From contig JADZBJ010000061.1 in NCBI GenBank assembly GCA_020852155.1, positions 1-9,653 of the forward strand: 9,653 nt of DNA, written 5' to 3'. How positions within the stretch are numbered: position 1 is the stretch's first letter; each line of letters begins with the position of its first letter. Of the stretch, positions 1-7,505 are shown in pieces. Made by a program: the position numbers and the translations under genes. The notes below the pieces were generated by a model, which was given only the letters and a program-made list of their open reading frames with translations, was not told the origin of the DNA and ran no database searches. This stretch comes from Saprospiraceae bacterium. Its GTDB lineage: Bacteria > Bacteroidota > Bacteroidia > Chitinophagales > Saprospiraceae.

Positions 1-8
1 CGCTGTTT

Positions 9-98
9 GCAAGTCTCTGACTTGAGATTATAACATCAAGTGAGTTTGCGAAGAAAATCCACACTTGCTGGAATGGATAACGCAAGTCGGAGACTTGC
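9..98. repeat. Pair of short inverted palindromes
   Basis: Two copies of a 16-base palindromic motif frame this stretch. The left copy (9-24) has arms CAAGTC and GACTTG around TCT. The right copy (82-98) has perfect 7-bp arms GCAAGTC and GACTTGC around GGA. The reverse complement of the left copy differs from the right copy at one loop base. The 57 bases between them have no ORF and no clear structure. The layout fits a foldback or MITE-like intergenic element, or two copies of a dispersed palindromic repeat. Which one it is cannot be decided from a single locus. Confidence 0.55.
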
Positions 99-122
99 TA
101 ACGTAACGCATCGCATTAAAAA

Positions 123-134
123 TGCTCGCGAGCA
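123..134. repeat. Perfect 12-bp palindrome
   Basis: TGCTCGCGAGCA reads the same on both strands. It lies in a non-coding stretch, just after an A-rich run (about 117-122) and 31 bases before the terminator stem. It could be a dimeric protein-binding site, part of the nearby repeat element, or the end of the 3' untranslated region of an upstream gene. No T tract follows it, so it is not a terminator. Confidence 0.45.
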
Positions 135-165
135 AGACTGGTGATTATAGATAATTTGATCATGG

Positions 166-202
166 GCGGTGGTGCGAACTAGTTTCGCACCACCGCTTTT
201 TT
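166..202 (+). terminator. Rho-independent terminator of an upstream unit
   Basis: A perfect 13-bp stem (166-178 with 184-196; arm GCGGTGGTGCGAA) closes a 5-base loop CTAGT and is followed directly by six T residues (197-202). This is a textbook intrinsic terminator for transcription moving rightward. No plus-strand gene precedes it in the window, so it should end a transcript that begins left of position 1. It also insulates the zinc-ribbon gene that starts at 304. Confidence 0.9.
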
Positions 203-271
203 AGTGTTTGAAAGTAGAATTTTTATTTAAAACATTTTTTTTGATAAATATTTTTATAAAACATATTGTTG

Positions 272-279
272 TATATTTG
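272..279 (+). promoter_or_regulatory. Bacteroidota -7 promoter element
   Basis: TATATTTG matches the Bacteroidota housekeeping -7 consensus TAnnTTTG at every fixed position. It sits 24 bases before the ATG at 304, which would give a leader of roughly 20 bases. The surrounding DNA (about 210-280) is very AT-rich. The -33 partner is weak: the nearest TTTG (240-243) is about 28 bases upstream, longer than the usual spacing near 20. The call therefore rests on the -7 element and its placement. Confidence 0.6.
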
Positions 280-303
280 CTCCCGGATAATCAATTATTG
301 AAC

Positions 304-1284
304 ATGAGCCTGTGTACCAATTGTGCGGCTGAGATCATTCCCGGAGCGAAGTTCTGTCATCGCTGTGGCGAAAAATGCGTTGAAAAGACGAAGCCCTGTC
401 CGGCATGTCATGATCACAGCCCTGTCAACTCTGTTTTTTGCCACAACTGTGGTTTTCATTTTCATGGAAAACCTGTTCGCGAACGCGGTTATGAACCCGT
501 TTATCCGCTTGAATTCGAGCCTGAAACCATGACGGATCAGGTGAAAACGCTGTTTTTCAAAAGCCTGCGAAAACGCGTGGAAGAAGAGCATGATGCGACG
601 CGTTACAGCGACTATGTGACCCGATTTTACGATTCCAAATTCAGGAGCATCTACGAGCTGCGCTCCCGGCAAATTGGCGAAGACGCACTCCGTCAGTGGG
701 AGCGTTTTGGCAGTGAGGCATTGCGCGACATTGACCGACGCATAGATGCCGCTTTTGAGGGTTTACTGGATTATTTCATCATTCAATTTTGCCCGGATTT
801 GAACGGCGTTATCCTGCCGTCGGGTATTCTGAAATATGAACAGGTGAAGCCCGGACAAACTGAAATGCGCAATATGATCTGGGATTTCCTGGATTTTGAC
901 CACGAAGAAGAAGTCTTTTACTTTGATTTTGTCAGTATGCCGGAACAATTACTGGCCAACGCCTGCAAGAGTTTTCTGAATGCCGGCGGTAAAGAGAAAG
1001 TATTTTTCATTTGCGACCTGTCATTAAAAGGCTCCTGTAAAGAGGGTTTTGCGATGACCGACCACGCCATTTACTGGCGCGCGCCTTTTGATAAAGCCCG
1101 TAAAATCGCCTATAAAGAATTGAACGAGGTCAAAAAAGACAAGGAGTGGCTGACGATCAACGGGCACTTTTTTACGGTCAATCCGAGCATGAACCTCAAG
1201 TTGTGCAAACTCCTGAAAAAACTGCGCGCCTTGCGTACGCTGGAGCCGGAGCGCAACCGTACGACGGTCGAATATGGGGTCTGA
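304..1284 (+). CDS. Double zinc-ribbon protein of unknown function
   Basis: The predicted protein has 326 residues. The first 50 hold two consecutive zinc ribbons with paired Cys: C4/C7 with C18/C21, and C32/C35 with C46/C49. This is the double-zinc-ribbon pattern often found at the N terminus of bacterial cytoplasmic or membrane-associated proteins. Residues about 75-230 look mixed to helical and charged, and I recognise no family there. Residues about 230-310 read as beta strands followed by a final helix. They include 'GFAMTDHAIYWRAPF' and 'INGHFF', resembling the pleckstrin-homology-like folds often attached to zinc ribbons (inference). There is no signal peptide or transmembrane segment. 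The frame stays open upstream to 208, but ATG 304 was chosen because it starts directly at the zinc ribbon and follows the -7 element; the earlier start would precede that promoter. The gene appears monocistronic. The specific role is unknown. Confidence 0.85.
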   Translation: MSLCTNCAAEIIPGAKFCHRCGEKCVEKTKPCPACHDHSPVNSVFCHNCGFHFHGKPVRERGYEPVYPLEFEPETMTDQVKTLFFKSLRKRVEEEHDATRYSDYVTRFYDSKFRSIYELRSRQIGEDALRQWERFGSEALRDIDRRIDAAFEGLLDYFIIQFCPDLNGVILPSGILKYEQVKPGQTEMRNMIWDFLDFDHEEEVFYFDFVSMPEQLLANACKSFLNAGGKEKVFFICDLSLKGSCKEGFAMTDHAIYWRAPFDKARKIAYKELNEVKKDKEWLTINGHFFTVNPSMNLKLCKLLKKLRALRTLEPERNRTTVEYGV

Positions 1285-1559
1285 TTGACAGCCTGTTTTT
1301 TAGTTGTGCCAACTCTAAAATTTGTGGTTGGTATGAGATGGTTGTTTAAAATTCCCTTACTGGCTCAAAAAGGCATCTTTTACCGCCATCCTTCCCCTTT
1401 TTTTCAGGCTGAAATCCCCGCTTCACCCCGAAAAAAAAGGATAGGCTATCGCCAAAATCTGCTCTTTTTGAATCCTGCAGAGAAATTTAAACAACCGCTG
1501 AAATGAATTGACGTATTTTCGCCGACGAATTTTCGCCAGGATAATTTTTCAGACCACAT

Positions 1560-3947
1560 ATGCTCAACAAACGTATTCGTAAAGTCGCCGTACTGGGTTC
1601 AGGCTTGATGGGAACAGGCATTGCCGCGCATCTTGCCGGTTGCGGACTTCAAGTATTAATGCTGGATTTGCCTACTGCCAGCGACGGCGCAAGCAAAACA
1701 AACATCAACAAAATTGCCGCCGATTCGCTGGCCAATGCCTTGAAGGCCAAACCAGCACCTTTTTATGACAACAAATTTGCAGGAAGGATCACTGTTGGTA
1801 ATTTTGATGACGACTTTCCGAAAATCAAAGACTGCGACTGGATCATCGAGGTGGTTGTGGAGCGTCTTGACATCAAAAAATTGATCTACGACAAGGTCGA
1901 AAAGTTCAGATCGAAGGGCACACTGGTCAGTTCCAATACTTCCGGTATTCCCATTCACCTGATGGCAGAAGGCCGCAGCGACGATTTCAAAAAGCATTTT
2001 TGCGGCACACACTTTTTTAATCCGGTGCGCTACATGCGACTACTGGAAGTGATTCCGACTGCCGATACCGATGAAAATGTCATCGCCTTTTTCATGCATT
2101 ATGGTGATGTGGTGCTGGGCAAACAAACCGTATTGTGCAAAGACACGCCCGCTTTCATTGCCAATCGCGTAGGCGTTTATGCCATGGCGAAAATATTCCA
2201 GTTGACCCACGAAATGGGCCTGGGCATTGATACCGCCGACGCTTTAACTGGCCCGGCGATCGGCCGCCCTAAAACAGGCACTTTCCGCCTGGCAGATTTG
2301 GTGGGTATGGACACGGCTGTTCACGTCATCAATGGCATGAAACAGAACTGCCCTGACGACGAACAGATATCAAAGATGGAGGTGCCGAAATTCCTTCAGT
2401 TTTTGGTTGAATACAAGTTTTTTGGCAATAAATCAGGTCAGGGATTTTACAAAAAAACCGGTGAAAAAGACGCCAAAGGTCGTCCGGTCATTCATGCACT
2501 GAACCTGGATTCGCTGGAATACGGGCCATCCCAAAAAGAAAAATTACCGATTTTAGATACCCTGAAACAAATCGAGGAACTGCCGCGCCGAATGAAGGCC
2601 ATTTTCAAAGGCACTGACAAAGGCGCAGACATGCTTCGTCGTTCCTTCCTGGGCCTGTTTGCCTATGTTTCCAATCGGGTGCCTGAAATTTCCAATACCA
2701 TATTCGCCATTGATGACGCCCTGCGCGCCGGTTTTGCCTGGGAAGTTGGCCCATTTCAGTACTGGGATATGGTCGGCGTTGCGGAAGGTGTTGATCTGGC
2801 GAAAAAAGAAGGCTATACCATCGGCGCCTGGGTGGAAGAAATGCTGGCGGCTGGTCATGAAGCATTTTACAAAACTGAAAACGGCAAACGGCTTTGCTAC
2901 AATCCGGCCAGCAAGCAATACGAGGCGTTGCCGGGTGGTGAATCATTCGTCATACTGGATGCCTATCGGTCGCAAAAGCCGGTGTACTCCAACGCGGAAT
3001 GCACGTTGCATGACATCGGCGACGGTGTACTTTGCCTCGAATTCCATTCTAAAATGAACGCTATCGGCGAGGGAATTCTGCGCGGCATCAATGATTCCAT
3101 TCAAATTGCGGAAGAACAAGGCTGGAAAGGCATGGTGATCGGCAACAATGCTGCTCAATTTACCGTCGGCGCCAACCTGATGATGGTGGCCATGATGGCT
3201 TATCAGCAAGAGTGGGACGAACTGAACATGGCGACCAATATTTTCCAGCAGACGTCCATGCGCATTCGCTACTCGGCTATTCCGGTAGTGATTGCTACGC
3301 AAGGTTATGTGTTTGGCGGCGGTTGCGAGTTTTCCATGCACGCGGATTCAGTTGTTGCTGCTGCGGAAAGTTATATCGGACTGGTGGAAGTAGGCGTAGG
3401 TATCATACCCGGCGGTGGCGGCACCAAAGAATTTGCCGTTCGACTGTCCGACGAAATTTCACGCGAAGGCGATGTGCAGATTCCTCGCCTGATTGACAAG
3501 TTCAAAACAATCGCTACGGCACAGGTGGCCACGTCGGCATACGAGGCATTCAACTATGGATATTTGTTGCCACAAAAAGACATGGTTGTACACAACACCG
3601 CCCGCAACATCAGCGAAGCCAAACTGAAAGTGCTGGAACTGGCTGACAATTATGTACAACCCATTCCGCGTAAAGACATCAACGTATTGGGGCGCACCGG
3701 TTTGGGCGCGTTATACATTGCGGCGCATTCGTTGCAACTCGGCAATTATGCCAGTGAGCATGATATAAAAATCGCCAAAAAAGTCGCATTTGTCTTGTGC
3801 GGCGGCGACTTGACCAGCCCTCAACAAGTCAGCGAGCAATATTTGCTTGATCTTGAACGCGAAGCCTTCCTGTCGCTTTGCGGCGAGCAGAAAACGCTGG
3901 AACGCATTCAGTTTATGCTTGAAAATGGCAAACCACTACGCAACTAA
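1560..3947 (+). CDS. fadN: 3-hydroxyacyl-CoA dehydrogenase / enoyl-CoA hydratase (FadN-type)
   Basis: This 795-residue cytoplasmic enzyme should hydrate enoyl-CoA and oxidise the resulting 3-hydroxyacyl-CoA with NAD+, the two middle steps of beta-oxidation. The dehydrogenase comes first. It shows a Rossmann motif GSGLMG (13-18), the catalytic His151/Glu163 pair in 'GTHFFNPVRYMRLLEV' with the 12-residue spacing of human HAD, Asn154, and the family signature 'DTPAFIANRVG' (195-205, Asn202). The C-terminal dehydrogenase helices extend to about 440. The crotonase half (about 480-690) has oxyanion-hole segment 'AQFTVGANL' (532-540) and both catalytic glutamates: E590 in 'GGGCEF' and E610 in 'LVEVGVG', 20 apart as in rat hydratase. 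The order is opposite to E. coli FadB/FadJ and matches Bacillus FadN in layout and length. An in-frame stop at 1542 excludes longer starts. No fadA or fadE neighbour lies in the window. Confidence 0.95.
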   Translation: MLNKRIRKVAVLGSGLMGTGIAAHLAGCGLQVLMLDLPTASDGASKTNINKIAADSLANALKAKPAPFYDNKFAGRITVGNFDDDFPKIKDCDWIIEVVVERLDIKKLIYDKVEKFRSKGTLVSSNTSGIPIHLMAEGRSDDFKKHFCGTHFFNPVRYMRLLEVIPTADTDENVIAFFMHYGDVVLGKQTVLCKDTPAFIANRVGVYAMAKIFQLTHEMGLGIDTADALTGPAIGRPKTGTFRLADLVGMDTAVHVINGMKQNCPDDEQISKMEVPKFLQFLVEYKFFGNKSGQGFYKKTGEKDAKGRPVIHALNLDSLEYGPSQKEKLPILDTLKQIEELPRRMKAIFKGTDKGADMLRRSFLGLFAYVSNRVPEISNTIFAIDDALRAGFAWEVGPFQYWDMVGVAEGVDLAKKEGYTIGAWVEEMLAAGHEAFYKTENGKRLCYNPASKQYEALPGGESFVILDAYRSQKPVYSNAECTLHDIGDGVLCLEFHSKMNAIGEGILRGINDSIQIAEEQGWKGMVIGNNAAQFTVGANLMMVAMMAYQQEWDELNMATNIFQQTSMRIRYSAIPVVIATQGYVFGGGCEFSMHADSVVAAAESYIGLVEVGVGIIPGGGGTKEFAVRLSDEISREGDVQIPRLIDKFKTIATAQVATSAYEAFNYGYLLPQKDMVVHNTARNISEAKLKVLELADNYVQPIPRKDINVLGRTGLGALYIAAHSLQLGNYASEHDIKIAKKVAFVLCGGDLTSPQQVSEQYLLDLEREAFLSLCGEQKTLERIQFMLENGKPLRN

Positions 3948-3977
3948 CCTGCACTGAATTTGCCAGGATATTAAACA

Positions 3978-4016
3978 AAAAATCCCCCTCGCACGAATAC
4001 GGCGAGGGGGATTTTT
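3978..4016. terminator. Bidirectional terminator between convergent genes
   Basis: A perfect 15-bp stem (3978-3992 with 4002-4016) closes a 9-base loop. The stem is AAAAAT, five C residues and TCGC, with its exact complement on the right. The right arm ends in five T residues for plus-strand transcripts, and the left arm starts with an A run that becomes a U tract on the minus strand. It lies 30 bases after the stop of the beta-oxidation gene and 33 bases beyond the stop of the convergent RDD gene, so it can serve both. Confidence 0.92.
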
Positions 4017-4049
4017 AATATTCAGCCCAAAATGGTTTTGGACGAAAGG

Positions 4050-4442
4050 TTATTTTACTGAAACAACTCGTGTGCCAGCCCACTGATCGCCGAGGCGCTG
4101 TTTGTTGGCATTGTTTAGCATGACAATTAATTCAACAAGTGGAAAAAACGGAATCAGCAATACGGCATTTCGGATGATCGCAGGCCCCCAGTTACCAGAG
4201 AGCGATTGCCCATCCATCGTAACGGCACGAATACCCATTGCCTTTTTGCCAATGCTTTGTCCGTCAAGGAACGGCAGGCCGTCGCGTACGATAAAGTACG
4301 CAACGCCCAGGAACAGGCCCAGATAAGGAATCAGGTACAAGGGAATAGACACCAGTACGTCAATGATATACGCTAAAATGCGATTACCATCTGTTGCTGT
4401 CGGGAGGTCGGAAGTGTTGTTGGGTTGGTCCAGAATTTCCAT
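4050..4442 (-). CDS. RDD-family membrane protein
   Basis: This 130-residue protein matches the small RDD family of integral membrane proteins, whose molecular role is mostly undefined; some members have been linked to ion transport or stress tolerance. After a short polar N terminus, hydrophobic segments cover about 22-52 and 88-109. RDD-type marks include Arg21 and Asp28 in 'NRILAYIID', the conserved cytoplasmic loop 'GQSIGKKAMGIR' (61-72) that introduces the second half, 'IRN' (90-92), and the closing 'RLGDQWAGTRVV' (116-127). Length is at the short end of the family but all the usual blocks are present. The gene stands alone on the minus strand, converges on the beta-oxidation gene, and is divergent from the TonB-dependent receptor. 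No partner is apparent. Confidence 0.9.
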   Translation of the reverse strand: MEILDQPNNTSDLPTATDGNRILAYIIDVLVSIPLYLIPYLGLFLGVAYFIVRDGLPFLDGQSIGKKAMGIRAVTMDGQSLSGNWGPAIIRNAVLLIPFFPLVELIVMLNNANKQRLGDQWAGTRVVSVK

Positions 4443-4486
4443 AATGTAAATTTAAAAAAGTTGGTGAAATTTTCGAATTTGAGCGA

Positions 4487-4516
4487 TAAATGTAAACACA
4501 AACAAACCCAAATCAA
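4487..4516 (-). promoter_or_regulatory. Candidate promoter for the RDD gene
   Basis: Read on the minus strand, TTG (4516-4514) is followed after 19 bases by TACATTTA (4494-4487), which matches five of the six fixed positions of the Bacteroidota -7 consensus TAnnTTTG. The spacing is right for this sigma factor. The expected transcript start would be about 35-40 bases before the ATG at 4442. The last consensus base is wrong, and the region is AT-rich enough for chance matches. Confidence 0.35.
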
Positions 4517-4707
4517 TCCTTTAGCGCCACTAATATTCCGGCTTGATAAAGAGCCTTTCAAAAATTGCAAGTTTACTGGCATCTTCGCGCTGTCAATCTA
4601 ATCCCGGAAAATTCGAAGCCTTGTTTCAACTGATCACTATTGGAGAAACCGGCCTCTAAGCCATTGAAAACCACTAAAATCAGCCCTAAACACTGAGCAT
4701 CAGATAC

Positions 4708-4741
4708 AAAAAAGGGCGCCCTGCGTTACGCAAGGTACCCT
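4708..4741 (-). terminator. Hairpin with minus-strand T tract
   Basis: Arms 4713-4725 and 4729-4741 form a 13-position stem with two mismatches and one G-U type pair around a 3-base loop TTA. The core TGCG/CGCA is perfect. Six A residues at 4708-4713 become a T tract right after the stem on the minus strand, so the shape is that of a leftward intrinsic terminator. No minus-strand gene is visible to its right, so it may end an unannotated antisense or small RNA. It may instead be a repeat: the loop side 'TGCGTTACG' also occurs in reverse complement at 102-110. Confidence 0.4.
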
Positions 4742-4792
4742 GAAAACTATAAACAAACAAAAAATTTTTCTTGTAACACGATGAGGCTCTGC

Positions 4793-4826
4793 TTTGTTTA
4801 AGCATTTCATTAAATAGTTAAACAAA
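4793..4826. repeat. 9-bp inverted repeat upstream of the receptor gene
   Basis: TTTGTTTAA (4793-4801) is repeated exactly as TTAAACAAA (4818-4826) across a 16-base spacer. Inside the spacer, ATTT (4804-4807) can pair with AAAT (4812-4815). It ends 60 bases before the receptor ATG. This position suits an operator or a leader hairpin, but no transcript start is known. It is AT-rich, and no T tract follows it. Confidence 0.4.
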
Positions 4827-4886
4827 ATTCGCATTCGTGCCAAGATTAACGCATACACCCTGTTTTCAAGTTCGAAAAGACAATTA

Positions 4887-7424
4887 ATGAAGTCACCTAT
4901 TTTTACCATTCTGGCTGTTTTACTGTCCGTCGCTGGATTGAATGCGCAACACACCGCTCAGGTTTATGGCCGGATACTGGATGCCACCGACGACCAGCCT
5001 GTTGAATTGACCACGATACAAGTTAAGGAAACACGCACAGGCGCAAACAGCAACGAACGCGGCGTGTACTCCGTACAAGTGCCCGCAGGGCAGCGCGTCA
5101 CGCTGGTATTCAAGCGCGTGGGCTATAAAGAAACCAGCGTTGACGTCTTGCCGATGTCGGCCAACGCCAGGTTTCTGTTAGATGTCAAACTCGTTCCGAA
5201 TCAGTCCAATTTTGAAGTCGTCATCAACGAGCGGCGACTTGATGAAGGAGGCATGGTCAAGGAAAAAAAGGTGGATGAATTGAAAATGCTGCCGACGACG
5301 ACCGGCAACCTCGAAAGCGTATTACCGCATATTGCACTCGGAACTAACACCGGCACGGGTGGTGAATTAAGTTCGCAGTATCAGGTGCGCGGCGGCAATT
5401 ATGATGAAAACCTGGTGTACGTCAATGATTTCGAGATTTATCGTCCGCAACTCGTGCGCGCAGGCCAGCAAGAGGGTTTGACCTTTCCAAATATTGATCT
5501 GGTGCGCGATCTTTCATTTTCAAGCGGCGGATTTCAGGCCAAATATGGCGATAAAATGTCGTCAGTGCTGGACATCAAGTATAAACGACCTGATAGTTTG
5601 CGGGCAAGTGTTAGTGGTAGTTTACTCGGCGCTTCGGCCCATATTGAAGGCAGTAAAAAATTCAGAAAAGACTCTTATCGCGCATTTCGTTACCTGTTGG
5701 GCGCTCGTTACAAAACAACGCGGACACTGCTGGGCAGTCTTGATGTGCAAGGCGAATATGTCCCTAATTTCACAGACGTTCAGACTTACCTGACTTACGA
5801 CCTCAGCCGCGACTGGCAGTTGGGCGCGATTGGCAACCTGAATCGTTCGAAATATTCCTTTCAGCCTCAAAGCCTGGCCCGCGCATTCGGTTTGATTGAT
5901 TTTGCCCTGCAATTGCGCACAGCATTTGAAGGGCAGGAGGTGGATGATTTCACACAGGCAATGGGCGGATTGTCACTAACGTATTTGCCTGATCGCGAAC
6001 GTAATCCGTTGTACCACAAACTGTTAGGCTCCATCTGGCGCAGCCAGGAAAACGAACGATTTGACATTTTAGGCTATTATATTCTGGGCGAATTGGACAG
6101 CAACCTTGGTTCGGACAACTTTGGTGAAATCGTCAATATTCTGGGTACGGGCACACAGCACACCTGGGTGCGCAATTACCTCACCGCCGATGTCGCCAAC
6201 CTTGAATACAAAGGCGGTATCGAACTGCAAAAAGACGATTCCGAAAGAGATATTCGCCGCAGCCACTTCCTGCAATGGTCTGCGCGCTGGCAAAACGAAC
6301 AAATTCACGATAAAATTAACGAATGGGAAAGACTCGATTCGGCACTCTATTCCCTGCCCTACGACACGACGGTGCTGCTGGTTCGTAAAGTCTTGAAAAC
6401 CAGAAATCAAATCTCCAGCGATCGATTTACAGCCTTCATTCAGGACACCTGGACTTGGCGCAAAGACGGCGTACGTGAAATGAAACTCGTAGGTGGCGTC
6501 CGCAGTCAGTACTGGACACTGAATGGCGATTTTTTCATCACGCCCAGGGTACAATGGCTGTACAAACCGCTGAATACCCGCCGGGACATATCGTATCAGT
6601 TAGCGTCAGGCATGTACTACCAGCCTGCTTTTTACCGTGAAATGCGCCGGCTGGATGGTTCAGTCAACACCAACCTCGCCGCGCAAAAATCGGCGCATGT
6701 CGTTGGCGGATTTACCTGGGATTTCCTTTGGGGCCGTCGGCGTCCGGTGAAAATGCGCCTGATTTCGGAACTCTGGTACAAAAAAATGTGGGATTTGGTA
6801 TCGTATGATCTCGATAACGTTCGCATTCGCTATGCAGGTGAAAACAACTCCGATGGATACGCAACAGGCATTGACCTGCGCCTGAACGGCGAATTTGTAC
6901 CCGGCGCAGAAAGCTGGATTAACCTGTCTTTCCTGCGCACTCGCGAACGCCTGGACGGCATTCAGCACAAAATCAGGGAAGTTGGCAAACGCGAAGGAAC
7001 AGACGTGAAAGATGTGCCGCGCCCGACGGATCGCCTGTTTAATATGTCCATGTTTTTTCAGGATTATCTGCCGAAGCAACCCAATATCCGAATGCACCTG
7101 AATTTAACCGTAGGCAGCGGACTACCCTTTGGCGTCGTGGATAACAATACTGTTTACAGAAACACCTATCGTTTTGAGCCTTATCACCGGGTAGATATTG
7201 GTTTTGGATTTCAACTCTGGAAATCCGCCTGGGAAACGCGTAAACCGCGACATTTCCTGCGATTTACACGCAACACTTGGGCCAGCCTTGAGGTCTTTAA
7301 CCTGCTGAAAGTGGCCAACGAAGCCTCCAATATCTGGATTAAAACCATTGAAAACACGCAATACGCCATACCCAACTACCTCACTGGCCGTCGCCTGAAT
7401 GTGCGGTTGCGGATGGATTTTTAG
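4887..7424 (+). CDS. TonB-dependent outer-membrane receptor
   Basis: This 845-residue protein is an outer-membrane active transporter powered through TonB; its substrate cannot be read from sequence. A signal peptide (1-20, cleavage expected after 'GLNA') is followed by a carboxypeptidase-regulatory-like beta-sandwich (about 23-110, 'VYGRILDATDDQPVELTTI'). The plug domain (about 125-235) includes 'QVRGGNYDENLVYVND' from residue 166 and 'GGFQAKYGDKMSSVLDIKYK'. The rest is a beta barrel ending 'RLNVRLRMDF', with the C-terminal Phe typical of outer-membrane barrels. At this length, and with no SusD-like lipoprotein beside it, it is not a standard SusC of a polysaccharide locus. The next gene starts 81 bp downstream on the same strand with no clear terminator between, so the two may share a transcript. 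ATG 4887 leads straight into the signal peptide. Confidence 0.92.
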   Translation: MKSPIFTILAVLLSVAGLNAQHTAQVYGRILDATDDQPVELTTIQVKETRTGANSNERGVYSVQVPAGQRVTLVFKRVGYKETSVDVLPMSANARFLLDVKLVPNQSNFEVVINERRLDEGGMVKEKKVDELKMLPTTTGNLESVLPHIALGTNTGTGGELSSQYQVRGGNYDENLVYVNDFEIYRPQLVRAGQQEGLTFPNIDLVRDLSFSSGGFQAKYGDKMSSVLDIKYKRPDSLRASVSGSLLGASAHIEGSKKFRKDSYRAFRYLLGARYKTTRTLLGSLDVQGEYVPNFTDVQTYLTYDLSRDWQLGAIGNLNRSKYSFQPQSLARAFGLIDFALQLRTAFEGQEVDDFTQAMGGLSLTYLPDRERNPLYHKLLGSIWRSQENERFDILGYYILGELDSNLGSDNFGEIVNILGTGTQHTWVRNYLTADVANLEYKGGIELQKDDSERDIRRSHFLQWSARWQNEQIHDKINEWERLDSALYSLPYDTTVLLVRKVLKTRNQISSDRFTAFIQDTWTWRKDGVREMKLVGGVRSQYWTLNGDFFITPRVQWLYKPLNTRRDISYQLASGMYYQPAFYREMRRLDGSVNTNLAAQKSAHVVGGFTWDFLWGRRRPVKMRLISELWYKKMWDLVSYDLDNVRIRYAGENNSDGYATGIDLRLNGEFVPGAESWINLSFLRTRERLDGIQHKIREVGKREGTDVKDVPRPTDRLFNMSMFFQDYLPKQPNIRMHLNLTVGSGLPFGVVDNNTVYRNTYRFEPYHRVDIGFGFQLWKSAWETRKPRHFLRFTRNTWASLEVFNLLKVANEASNIWIKTIENTQYAIPNYLTGRRLNVRLRMDF

Positions 7425-7505
7425 GCATATTCCTACATTGCTTATCTTGAACAAACCTATATAGTCATCACCAGTAACATCAACCCGGGTTAATCCTTAC
7501 ATACA

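Larger units (their letters stand above)
4443..4886. other. Divergent intergenic region, 444 bp
   Basis: This gap separates the divergently oriented RDD and TonB-dependent receptor genes. I see no convincing coding sequence on either strand. It contains a candidate minus-strand promoter at 4487-4516, a hairpin with a minus-strand T tract at 4708-4741, and a 9-bp inverted repeat at 4793-4826. The stretch from about 4520 to 4700 shows nothing I can name. No TAnnTTTG element was found for the receptor gene, so its start of transcription is unknown. Confidence 0.6.

Noticed and set aside
208..303. Upstream extension of the zinc-ribbon gene to a TTG start at 208
   Set aside because: The extra 32 residues are AT-rich hydrophobic translation of a promoter region, they precede the -7 element at 272-279, and the zinc-ribbon motif starts directly at ATG 304.
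1396..1440. CCTTTTTTT and AAAAAAAGG inverted repeat as a terminator of the zinc-ribbon gene
   Set aside because: The arms are almost only A/T homopolymer with a 27-base loop and no GC-rich stem, so stable folding is unlikely.
1285..1506. 73-residue plus-strand open frame in the gap before the beta-oxidation gene
   Set aside because: It begins with a non-ATG codon at the end of the previous gene, has no recognisable domain, and its composition looks like translated intergenic DNA.
1515..1537. Direct repeat ATTTTCGCC (1515-1523 and 1529-1537) upstream of the beta-oxidation gene
   Set aside because: Two 9-base copies 14 bases apart could be a regulator site, but they are short, AT-rich and unsupported by any other signal.
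4700..4954. 84-residue minus-strand open frame overlapping the receptor start
   Set aside because: It is antisense to the receptor signal-peptide region, contains the hairpin at 4713-4741, and shows no domain or plausible start context.
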